From assembly GCA_963920635.1 (NCBI GenBank), contig OY987305.1:9525153-9589152 (forward strand): DNA of 64,000 bases. Direction: 5' to 3'. Below, piece by piece: positions 22,601 through 32,700 of this stretch (positions are counted from its first letter, which is position 1; each line of letters opens with the position of its first letter). Origin of the DNA: Pseudeuparius sepicola. Its lineage: Eukaryota; Arthropoda; Insecta; Coleoptera; Anthribidae. The position numbers and the translations under genes are program-made. Under the pieces are notes generated by a model that worked only from the letters and a program-made list of their open reading frames with translations, made no database searches and had not been told where the DNA came from.

Positions 22601-23120
22601 ATTCGAGAACGCCGGTAAAGTCGTATCCTCGATCGACACGCTGTTTCTCGCCAGACAGAATACCAGGAGTGTCTATTATGGAAATGTTTTCGAGAACTGG
22701 GGAATCTACCAGCGAACATTGAAGACGGTTCAAAAAAGCATTGCCAAATTTAGACAATGGACGAAATTGTCTTTTAGGATCAACTACTAGAGCGTTTCCG
22801 GGAATTATGCCTTCCTTATCATCATGCATTACAGCTATGAACCTATCTGTGGTCGGTTCTGGGCCAATTCGAATTCCAGGAAACTCCCTCTCTAAAAGGT
22901 ACTTAATGAAAGTCGTTTTACCTGTGGAGTACTGACCAACAAGCAATATCATGGGTTTCGCATCGAAATCAGAATCTTCTAACTTGGGGCTATGGAAATC
23001 ATGGAACTGATAGTGTTCCTCTAGGGGCAATAACTTTTTTCTATAGATGTCCTTAAGTCCTTCCACGACATTGTTGTATATTTCTTGCTTGTTATTGTCT
23101 CTTGTCAACCAGCTAAACAT
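19605..23120 (-). CDS. Past1: EH-domain-containing ATPase (EHD/Past1)
   Basis: Two coding exons on the minus strand, 23120-21719 and 19804-19605, joined in phase 1 (ATG G|CT), give 533 residues, the usual EHD length. The start is the ATG at 23120, giving MFSW as in EHD1; an in-frame GTG at 23141 is rejected. Domains: short N-terminal helix, dynamin-like G domain with P-loop GQYSTGKT (residues 62-69), DTPG and NKAD motifs, a helical domain, a linker with SPFGYKRGEGIDAG, and a C-terminal EH domain with the Ca-binding-like loop DVDKDGMLDSEEF. Family role: ATP-driven membrane tubulation and recycling of endocytic cargo, with the EH domain binding NPF motifs. Drosophila has a single member, Past1. 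The 1.9 kb intron is AT-rich with no recognised feature. Confidence 0.95.
19805..21718. other. Past1 intron
   Basis: AT-rich, with clean GT (21718-21717) and AG (19806-19805) borders on the minus strand. No repeat family or extra exon recognised. Confidence 0.6.
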
Positions 23121-23448
23121 TTTTCTACTTTGGACGAGCACTGGCCTTTAAAATATTGCACTCAAACGGGCGTAACGATTGGTAACGATACAAGTGACAG
23201 TCAATTTGGTGACATATCAAAGTAAACGCGACTACCACTAAAATGAACTCAGCCACGATGTGGTGATGTGTGATCACGTGATGTGGGACCTGGGGGGGAT
23301 GTGACCAATGAGTAATAAAAAATATTTTAAAATTGCAAAGCTCACAGCTCCTGATTATAAAAAAACATTACACATTCAATAGGTTAATAAAATAACTCTA
23401 GATCATCGATCTTTTTTATGGTCGTGTTCGTATTCCGTTTAATTAAAC

Positions 23449-23512
23449 GGTAAATGCATTTTTGCATTAAAAGGTAAATGCATTTTTGCAGTAAAAGGTA
23501 AATGCATTTTTA
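23449..23512. repeat. Three tandem copies of a 23-26 bp unit
   Basis: GGTAAATGCATTTTTGCA-type unit repeated three times upstream of Past1. Confidence 0.7.
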
Positions 23513-23865
23513 AAACTACTTAAGTTACATTTCTAAAGCTATATTTCATATTTCTAATGGAATTAACATGCCAAGTGGAAAGTCAGCACGGGCAACTGAA
23601 CGTGCCATCTCACTTCAATTTTTGACATCCGCGCATGCGTATTTACAAGTTTATCTTTGTTTATTTAAGTAAAATACCAAGGTAGGGGTTATGTTTTACA
23701 AAACCAAGCAGAAACATGAAAACACAAACTCAATCCAAATTTTAACATTAATTTCTTCCCGCGCAAGTTATTGTTCATCGTGCATAGTGCGCATGCTCCA
23801 TACTCTACACGGAGCATGAATGTTTGAAGCTTGCAATGTTCCGTATCATTACACAGGATGAGCAC

Positions 23866-24017
23866 CCTGATTGAAAATGGTTACATTATGGACGGCACTT
23901 GCTAAGCATGCGTGTCGAATTTGCACTTGGCACACGAATTGCATTAAGCTACATTTCTGTGCAAATTCGGCACGCATGTTTAGCAAGTGTTCCGTAATGT
24001 AACCATTTTCAACCAGG
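23866..24017. mobile_element. 152-bp foldback MITE
   Basis: CCTGATTGAAAATGGTTACA at the left is mirrored by TGTAACCATTTTCAACCAGG at the right. The arms are about 58 bp with few mismatches. It lies in the Past1/ACADVL divergent promoter interval. Confidence 0.65.
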
Positions 24018-24439
24018 TATAGTTTAAGTGCTTTTGAATATAGAACCATTCAAAGCAGAAACCAGAGTACTCAGATCACTGATCAGAGATCCCGTACGCT
24101 AAACTGCACACAGAACATCAAGTAGATATTTTGTGATTATCACAGAAAATCCCACGGTTAGGTTAGGCCACTAGGATTTCATGTGAATACTTTCTGCTTG
24201 TCGTCGCAGTTAACCAGATAGAAGATATAAATAGGTACTTATCTTCTCTTTGTTTCGGTTTATGAGTAATCTATAATATTTTTGATGGTAATTCGTAGAT
24301 GACATTTTGTGGAATGAGCCTAATAAATCTTTTTTTATTTTATTAGTTTCTCTATGGATTATAAATTTGATAAGTGCTCCTTGTGCTGTGCTTTATGGAA
24401 TGAACACCTAACCTAACCTATACATTTTGTGGAACGAAC

Positions 24440-24446
24440 CTAGAAC
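24440..24446. repeat. Target site duplication of P-like element, left
   Basis: CTAGAAC, repeated at 29477-29483 directly outside the right TIR. Confidence 0.75.
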
Positions 24447-24478
24447 CCCAGAAAAGGACGAATCAGAAGTGGCACTTG
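24447..24478 (+). repeat. P-like element left TIR (32 bp)
   Basis: Exact inverse of 29445-29476. Similarity stops at base 33. Confidence 0.95.
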
Positions 24479-24709
24479 GCTAATTTAAGAGGGCAGAGGG
24501 GTATTTTTATGAGGTGGTGGGGACGGAGAGTATTGCTAGGCCGCCAGATCCTTAGAAAGGTTAAAGCATGTCAACATATTTTTCACTATCATTTATTCAT
24601 TTTGGGTAGGTATACCAATAAAATTAATATGAAAGCAATTAATATTATCTAATGTGTGCCGGTAGTAAAATTATAATGTTTTACGAACCATTTATTCTAT
24701 TTATCTGAG

Positions 24710-25560
24710 CCCAGAAAACCCACAACCTGACCCCTGTTTTCTGGGACTTGATTATGAAAGCGGAATGCTTGACAACAGCGCGGCGCGGCGCCACAGATTC
24801 CGTTCTTGCGGTACTGCCAGATCGTACAGTCGGGAGCCGGTAACCAAGGCAACCCACAAAAATATAATGCAAATTAATTTAGTATAAAATGAAATCGATG
24901 ATAATTTACTTATAAAAATGTTAGTCCTTGATAGTATTTTGGTTGATATTAAATTGAAGGCGATAAAAATAGCTAAATGAATTTAAGGAAATTGTCAGGC
25001 ATAAAAGCTGACGAAGTCCGGCAACGTCGTTCGTGGCCTACGGCTGACGCGCCACCTAACGCCAGACGCCAGACAGCGTCAGTATGTTCAATTGAGGTTA
25101 AACTCCTTATAAAACGTAAACAATAAAACGAAAAACGATTACCAATTTCTAAGTAAAAAAGCCCAGTATTATTATAATGACTGTGATAAAAGTATCCAAA
25201 ACAGGGACCAGATAAGGTGTACAATATGTATTCAGCTCAACTTGACTGCTTGTGTTGTTACTTCGAATACTTCGTTGCTGTATTTACACTAGTGCATTGT
25301 GCCCCAGAAAACCCACTTTGTGCTTAGGTTTTGTGACGAAATGGCCCCGCAATTATTGCTGTGTTCGTGGATGTTCTAACAACACGAGGAATGTTGGGAT
25401 AAGTTTTTCAAAATACCTGCTGATGAAAACAGGTAGGTACCTATGTGTAGTTTGTCCCTACCTTGTTACCACATTATTATATCCTTAGGTATTATAAATT
25501 TTACGTCCTACGTAGGTACTACCCCTTTTACTGGAGTATTACCTACCCCAGAAAACCCAC
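24710..25560 (+). repeat. Three subterminal CCCAGAAAACCCAC motifs in P-like element
   Basis: The identical 14-mer occurs at 24710-24723, 25303-25316 and 25547-25560, all in the same orientation as the left TIR, whose first nine bases (CCCAGAAAA) it shares. One lies 25 bp upstream of the transposase ATG and one in intron 1. P transposase binds internal sites through its THAP domain; these are candidates for such sites. Confidence 0.6.
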
Positions 25561-26134
25561 AAATGGTTTCCTACTGATAATACCTACCTATGGTTTTTAA
25601 TTTTTTTTCAAGGTGTTATGCATGGACGAGAAAGTGTGGAAGGCAGGATTTGTTAGAAAAAACACCCACACAGCTTTTTATTAATTATAAAGTTTGTTCA
25701 ATGCACTTTGAAAATAGTATGTTTGCAAACCAGTCGAAGTCTGGGCTAAAGAAAACAGCAATACCAACTGTGTTCTCATCATGTAAGTACCTTCATTGGT
25801 AATTATGGAAATTAGTGTATGCACCGCCCGATTTTCTTGACATTTTGACCCCATAATTACCCCTTCATTATTAGATAATAATATGTATTTTTTGCTGATA
25901 CTTGTAATTTTGCTGCATTTAATTTTTTTTACTAGGTTATATCGATGAGGCTTCTTCACAGAGTCCTTCTGTGTCTGTATGCAGCAATTTGACTTTGTTA
26001 GAACCTCAACGAGAACTTGATCAACCAGTCTCGATCGCTCAACCTTTGGATCAACCAAGTACACCCCATCTGTCACAGTCACCTATAGGCGATCTCCACA
26101 TCATTACCGAATTTTCAGTTGCATCAAAAGGTAA

Positions 26135-26136
<2 letters not shown>

Positions 26137-26204
<68 letters not shown>
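26137..26204. repeat. (AT)n microsatellite
   Basis: About 68 bp of TA repeat in intron 3 of the P-like transposase gene, directly after the GT donor. Confidence 0.95.
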
Positions 26205-26207
<3 letters not shown>

Positions 26208-27854
26208 CAAACTGTTATTATAGTATACACACCCAAACTTATATGACATCACGCATTATTTGCGATAATTTTTTTGTCAAAAAAATTATGTCATGGAAAG
26301 TCAAAAGTGTTTACTAACAAAAACAGTTAAATGTGAAAAACCCGACAATATAAATTGTAATAAATATTAAGTGATTCCATATTATAAGTTTAGGTGTGTG
26401 TACATATATTGTAATTTTTTGTATTACTTATTTTGTTATTGAATAATTCTATTTTTAGATGCTAGTCAACAAACTTCTCTTAGTTTGAGTGCACATAGTC
26501 CGAGAAAGCATTCATTAAAGTTACAAATAAAAAAACTCCAAAGAAAGTTGCATCCGAAGTTGGAGCAAGCTGTCGACAGTGCCGACACTGAAATAAATGA
26601 CGAACAATTTCTTGCCATTTGTGAGAAAAAACTGTCTGCTTCAATGCTACTATTTGTAAGGCATTATTTAGAAAATCCCAAAAAAGATCCACAGGGATAT
26701 TGTTACTCTTCAGATATGAAACAATTTTCCTTAACAATTTATTTTCTAAGCCCAAATGCTTATAGATTTTTAATGAAACCACTTTATTTGCCATCTAAAA
26801 GCACTCTTCAAAGAATAACTAGCAAATGGCATATAACTGCAGGTCTTAACAGTTTCATTTTTGGGGTTATTAAATCAAAAGCTACAAATTTAGAGGGTTC
26901 TTCAAAACAGTGCATTCTTTGTATTGACGAAATGTCATTAAAAATGTTTTTATTTTACAATAGATCTTCCGATACCATTGTTGGCTTTCATAATACATTG
27001 AAGGAAAAAAGATATGCTCCTGCTAAATATGTTTTAGCTATTATGGCTAGAGCAATATTTGCTAAGTGGAAGCAACCAGTTGCTTATTTCTTTATTGATA
27101 CTTGTTCAGGGGAGGAATTAAAATTTATTATTTTTGAAGCAATAAGGAAACTTAAATCTGTAGGATTACTAGTAAGTGCGTTAGTGTCTGATCAAGGATC
27201 AAATTTTGTACAATTTTCAAAATCAGTTGGTATCTCTCCAAACTCTTCACATTTTTATGTCGATAGCGAAAAAATATTTTATATTTTCGATGTGCCGCAT
27301 CTCTTAAAATCAACACGAAATAATTTTTTCAATTACACATTCGAAACCTCTGAAGGATGTACAAATAAAACGTATAGGTATTGACCAAATTTATAATAAA
27401 CAAAAACATAAGCCTTTGGCTCTTCGGCTGTGTCCAAAATTTACAGATGAACACATTAATTCGAATCCTTTTAAAAAACTGAAGGTTAGTTTAGCCGTCC
27501 AAGTTTTCAGCGCAACGGTAGCTGCGGCACTTAATTCCTTTATTGAATTCGGACAATTCCCCCCTTCGGCAAACGCTACAGTTTCATTTGTAGAAAAAAT
27601 TGATAAGTTATTTGATATCTTAAATTCCTCAAAAATATCAGGCAGTAAGAAATACAATAGACCTTTTATAGGAGCAGATTACCAAGTCCATTTTTTAAAG
27701 GAAATGTTTACATATTTTGAGAATATTAAAATTTTAAAACAAAATATAGAGGTTACCAATAAAGTTAAATTTTTGAAAGGGTGGCAAATCACAATAAATT
27801 CATTTTTAGGTCTTTGGGAAAAATTTCATTGTTTAGAGTTTAGTTCCTTATACA

Positions 27855-28044
27855 CTCGACGCTTAAATCAAGATTGTCTTGAAAATTTTTTCGGCACTAT
27901 TAGGCAGCAAGGGGGAAATTGCTTGAATCCAACCCCCATCCAATGCGAACTCGACGCTTAAATCAAGATTGTCTCGAAAATTTTTTCGGCACTATTAGGC
28001 AGCAAGGGGGAAATTGCTTGAATCCAACCCCCATCCAATGCGAA
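27855..28044. repeat. 95-bp tandem duplication in P-like transposase
   Basis: Two copies, 27855-27949 and 27950-28044, near-identical (GTCTTGAA versus GTCTCGAA is the one difference seen). The unit encodes the conserved LNQDCLENFFGTIRQQGGNC block. As 95 is not a multiple of 3, the duplication shifts the frame and ends translation at the TAA at 27959-27961. Confidence 0.93.
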
Positions 28045-29444
28045 AGGGCTTTCAAAAAATCATTTTGTTTAAATTATTTCCAACACGCGGATGGGGCTAA
28101 TTGTATTGAGGATTTTGATTCATTATTGTCATGCGTAACCACGGAACATACACAAATTTACAACAAAGTTGTTGTGGGAAATGCAAGATCTATTTTTTCT
28201 GATTTAAGTTCGGTGGCACCAGATTATTTTGATTTCGAACTACATGAATCAAATAGTATATCATATGTTTGTGGATATTTATTAAGAAAGTGCTTGGAAC
28301 AACATTCATGTGAAGTTTGTATTAAATATTGTAAACGTCATACATTAGGGGATACTGATTTGTTTACTTATTTTAAAGCATACAAATCGAGTGGTAACGA
28401 AACCTTTGGACATTTATTTTCACCTCCTGATAATTTCCTAAATTATATTAAAACTCTCGAAGTTAATTTTTGTACCCTCTTTCCAAAGTTTGCTTTAGAA
28501 GAAAATGTTGGTGTGAAATTAAAAAATAAGCTGCAAAACATTTCATATCAACATCCATGCCCTAGTTTTAATCATGCCTATTTATTATCCCTTTATGTAA
28601 GATTTAGAATCTATTCTTCTTTAAAATTTTTAAATCGTGATATTGTTTCTAATAAAACTAATAAAAATTATAAACTTCGAAATTTACATTTATAAGTGCT
28701 GCCAGGGGTCATTATTTTTAAAAATTAGGCTAAGTTGATAATGTATAGTGTGCATGTGCATAATATGTACGTAAGTAGTTTATAATATCTTTTGTATTTA
28801 TAGGTATTATATTTTATATGTGCTATTGTTTTTGAATTTTTTTTTGTAGATTTTAGTAATAAACATTTTTGATAAATAACCTTTTTTTACTACAGTGATA
28901 CGAAGGTCAACCAATTTTGCAAATAATAATTGTTATGGATCTATATAAAAAAACAAATTAATTGCCAAGCTATGAGTTTGGACGCAAGTCGATTGAAATA
29001 TTGTAATATTTCAACCACCCAAGTAGAATAGTTCACTTGAACCTAAATCATAGTTGTTTCTAATTAATATAGGTAAGTATAAAATAATAAAGAGGAAATA
29101 TTGTGAAATTTCCATGTACAATAAAAAAATGTATTTTTCTCTTTAGTAAAATATTAATATTTATATTTTTTTCGTCAGTAAAATACCTACTTAAAATCAC
29201 TTCTGGAGATCCAAATTTAACTAGATCTAATCCCAGAAAAAAACTTTACTATTCTAAAAATTAATTTTGCTTATAAAACACAAAATTTTCTATAGCCCGG
29301 ACCTGATCGTGCCAACGCAATGGGCAAGTTCTACTCTGTCCAAAATACGGTGGGCGTGGCCAATGCGCAGATGTCAACGGCGGAGAGTTCATTTCCTATG
29401 CGCGAGAGGGGAAATTGGAACCGCGACATCAAAGGCGCCGAAAG

Positions 29445-29476
29445 CAAGTGCCACTTCTGATTCGTCCTTTTCTGGG
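29445..29476 (-). repeat. P-like element right TIR (32 bp)
   Basis: Exact inverse of 24447-24478. Confidence 0.95.
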
Positions 29477-29483
29477 CTAGAAC

Positions 29484-29731
29484 TCTGTGGGTGTGTGTCA
29501 AAGTATAATTTTGTATTTTTAAAATTCTTTTTCATTTTTCGTTTAAAAGTTCCAAAGTTCAAAGTCCAATATAATATATAATATATTCCAAAGTGTATGT
29601 CTGCTGGGTATTTAAAAGTTGTGCCATATCAAATTTAAGTAAACAGGTGCTAGCTAGATCTCAAACAATTGTAGTTTGATTTTTTCATTCAAAAACTAAT
29701 TTAGAATATCCAGCTGACAATATATAAAAAA
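29484..29731. promoter_or_regulatory. ACADVL 5' region next to P-like element
   Basis: Only 255 bp separate the right TIR of the P-like element from the ACADVL start codon. AT-rich, no clear TATA box chosen. The 5' leader must start here or inside the transposon. Confidence 0.4.
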
Positions 29732-32700
29732 ATGTTTAAAATTGCAAGAATTGCAGTTAAACAAAATAATGCCCAAAATGTGTCAATGCACAGGTAAGTC
29801 CATGGATGTTTATAATAATAAAAAAAAATAAGCAGAAATTATTGTCTTGATAATAAGGTTGCGACATACTTAACTTCTAATTACCATTTTAGGCTATTTT
29901 CTGCAACTGCCGTTAGTTGCAAGCCTAAGACGGTCCAGGCAAACGAAAAAGATGATAAAAAGCCCCAATCCGAGAATTATTCCTTTGTAATGAACATATT
30001 TCGAGGACAAATAGAAGGCCGGCAAGTTTTCCCTTATCCTCATGTTTTAAACGAAGAGCAAACGGACACTCTAAAAATGTTGGTGGATCCGTGCCAAAAA
30101 TTCTTTGAAGTATGTTTGTTTCAAAACATATTTGTAAAGAGTTCATTTTACTATTATTATTAAACAAATATTTTTAATTCTAGGAAGTAAATGATCCTGC
30201 TAAGAATGACACTCAAGAGAAAGTAGAAGAAAAGTCACTAGCAGGATTGTGGGAAATGGGGGCCTTTGCATTGCAGGTTCCGCAGGATTTGGGTGGCTTG
30301 GGACTTACCAACACTCAGTATGCTCGTTTGGTTGAAATTGTTGGAGCACATGATTTAGGTAATTATTTACAAGTAGTTATAATAATAATTAGTCCCACCA
30401 GTTGTAAGTAGACCATAAAATTTTGTTTTTTTATATTTCTGATCTCTAGGTGTTGGTATCACATTGGGGGCACATCAGTCTATTGGTTTTAAGGGAATTT
30501 TGATAGTTGGAAATGATGAACAAAAAGCTAAATATCTACCAAGAGTGTCATCTGGAGAATTTGCAGCTTTTTGTTTGACTGAGCCTTCATCTGGGTCTGA
30601 CGCTGGATCCATCAAGTAAGAATTGCGCACCTTACTTTTGGTAGTCTGTGCTAAATTTCAGAACTTTTTACCTTTTACTAGTCTTGAACAGCAAATTCAA
30701 AGTCGTGTAGTTGGGTTAATTATAAAAGATCAATTGACTTAAGCCTGGTTCATGCAGCAACTTTATCATTATCTTTATGCTTTTGCTTTATGTTTTACTT
30801 TAAAGAAATAAAGCAACTTTCGGGCAGCTTGCTTTTTAAAAATTATTTGCACATGCGCAATTTGAATCTATATGAACTTTTTTACTGCTAAATAGAGTTT
30901 TCGAGTGGTGAAGCTCTTCTTGGTGATTGTAGTTAACAATATAGCTTTTATTTTGCAAACAATTTTGTATTTCCTAACCTCTAATTGGTAATTTGACAAA
31001 ACGACACGTGGGCAGTTCTAATAACTGCTTTCAGAGTAATAAAGATTTAAATGAAAACGTTGAAACTTCACAACTTTTAAATAAAAGTAAAACATAAAGC
31101 AAAAGTGTTGTCTCAACGCTTCCATGATTTTACAATATGTTCAACTTTTAAAAGATAAAGCAAAAGCCTGAATAAGATAAAGTTGCTGCATGAACCAGGC
31201 TTTAGTAAGGAAGGTTGAACGGAATTATGCCCGTTTCATCAGATATTACAAAGAACACAGGTAGTTGCGTCACTCTGTTCAAAAACCTTCAGTGCTTATT
31301 TTGTGACCCATTGATAGATCGTTGAGGGTGGGACTTCAGGGAGGGTTTTTAATGTCGGATGAGACTGAGGTATAATTCAGCTCAAACTTCCTTACAGGTA
31401 AGTCAGTTGATCTTATAATTATACCTCAGTCTCATCCTCAATTACAAAGAACACACATAGACGTTAAAAGAATAACAACGAACGGATAAATTTTAGTCCC
31501 AGCGTTACTCTTCTTGCTATCATAATAATTGACTCTCCTTAAAGTTCATGGATTGAAACCAAATTGTGGAGCCTTTGAGAATTTCTACGCTATAATTTGT
31601 ATTATTTCTATTAGGTTTGTTTCAGCAGAACTTCAAACCGTTTGAAACTGTCAGGGGCATGTGTGGTTTCATTGTTGGAACGTCAAAATGAAACTGCACG
31701 TGCTTCTGACAGTTTCAAACTGGTTTGAAATTCTGCCGAAACAGACCAAATATTTACCACAAAAGCGAATAAATCCCTTCCTCAATAGTTTAACTGGGAT
31801 TTTCTATTCTATATTTTCTATTTTTAATCTCTGGCGTGATACTCCTTAACAACAACTTAATGGCTTTTATACTAATAAATGTTGTAAACTAGACACATAC
31901 AACATTCATCCATGTTGTACTGCTGTAATAGAGCCGGAAAGATTTTTGGATAAAGGGCTTGGAGGAAAACTTTAACGATATTAGGGCTGTCAACTTTCGC
32001 CATAATCGGTCAAATTAAGAAAATTAACCGGTTACCGAATATTCGGATAACCGTTTATAACCGGTCAACCGGTTATCCGGTTAATCTGTCAAAACCGTTT
32101 TTGTTTCTTGTTTTTGTTTTTTGAGACCGTGGTTTTCGTCAGAGTAAATAACCGGTTAACCGGTTTTCGTTGACAGCCCTAGTTGACATGACATTGACGA
32201 ATATTGCTTTTGTTTTTTTTTTACCCGCGAGTGTGTGTAGTGAATTAAATTATTATTTTTAATAAAAAATTTTGTGATATTTTGACTTTTTGACGAGATC
32301 AATGCGAATATACAATGCACGGCTCAAGGCATGCTGCCTACTTTTGTATTTTGTTTTGAAGAATTTTATAATTATATCTATAATTCGCCGAAATTTTTAG
32401 CCTACCTTTTCTACTGAACAGATTGAATCGATTTGGCTGGCTATTTAGGTATTTAGTATTTATATTTATTATCTAGCTCTGCAAGTAACCAAATAAATGT
32501 TCTGGTTTTGACTGACTTGGTTAACCGGGTACTTTTTGACCGGATAATTGATAACCAGTCAACCGGTTATCCGGATAACCAACCGGTTATCCAGATAACC
32601 GGTGAATCGGTTGTTCGGATAACCGGTTATAACCGGTTAATCGGTCAAAACCGGTTTTCTTTGACAGCCCTACTAGATATACTTATTAGTATTTTAACCT

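Larger units (their letters stand above)
25341..28695 (+). pseudogene. THAP-domain P-element transposase (THAP9-like), frameshifted
   Basis: Exons 25341-25432, 25613-25782, 25936-26130 and 26459-28695 have GT-AG borders and matching phases. Exons 1-2 encode a THAP zinc finger (NYCCVRGCSNN, then FFKIPADENR, RCYAWTRKCGRQDL, YKVCSMHFE). Exon 4 carries the RNase H-like core with CIDEMSLKM, SDQGSNF, FDVPHLLKSTRNN and LNQDCLENFFG, then a C-terminal cysteine-rich YVCGYLLRKCLEQHSCEVC. The candidate acidic triad is D (CIDEM), D (SDQGSN) and E (CLENFF). Breaks: a frame change just after the ATG, a compensating one in the THAP finger at about 25400, one at about 27358, and a 95-bp tandem duplication at 27855-28044. 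The rest reads open, so decay looks recent. Family role: cut-and-paste transposition. Confidence 0.88.
24447..29476. mobile_element. P-superfamily (THAP transposase) DNA transposon, 5.03 kb
   Basis: Perfect 32-bp terminal inverted repeats at 24447-24478 and 29445-29476 begin CCCAGAAAAGGACGAATCAG. A 7-bp duplication CTAGAAC flanks them (24440-24446, 29477-29483). Inside is a spliced THAP-domain transposase gene on the plus strand (25341-28695), degenerate. The TIR length is close to the 31 bp of Drosophila P; the 8 bp duplication of that element is 7 bp here by my reading. Left subterminal DNA has three copies of CCCAGAAAACCCAC whose first nine bases match the TIR tip. The element lies between Past1 (starts 1.3 kb to the left) and ACADVL (ATG 256 bp to the right). 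Confidence 0.92.

Noticed and set aside
22462..22935. Plus-strand frames opposite Past1 exon 1
   Set aside because: Antisense shadows of the EHD G domain.
23121..23141. Longer Past1 start at GTG (MLVQSRK...)
   Set aside because: The ATG at 23120 gives MFSW as in EHD proteins; a GTG start is not expected in an insect nuclear gene.
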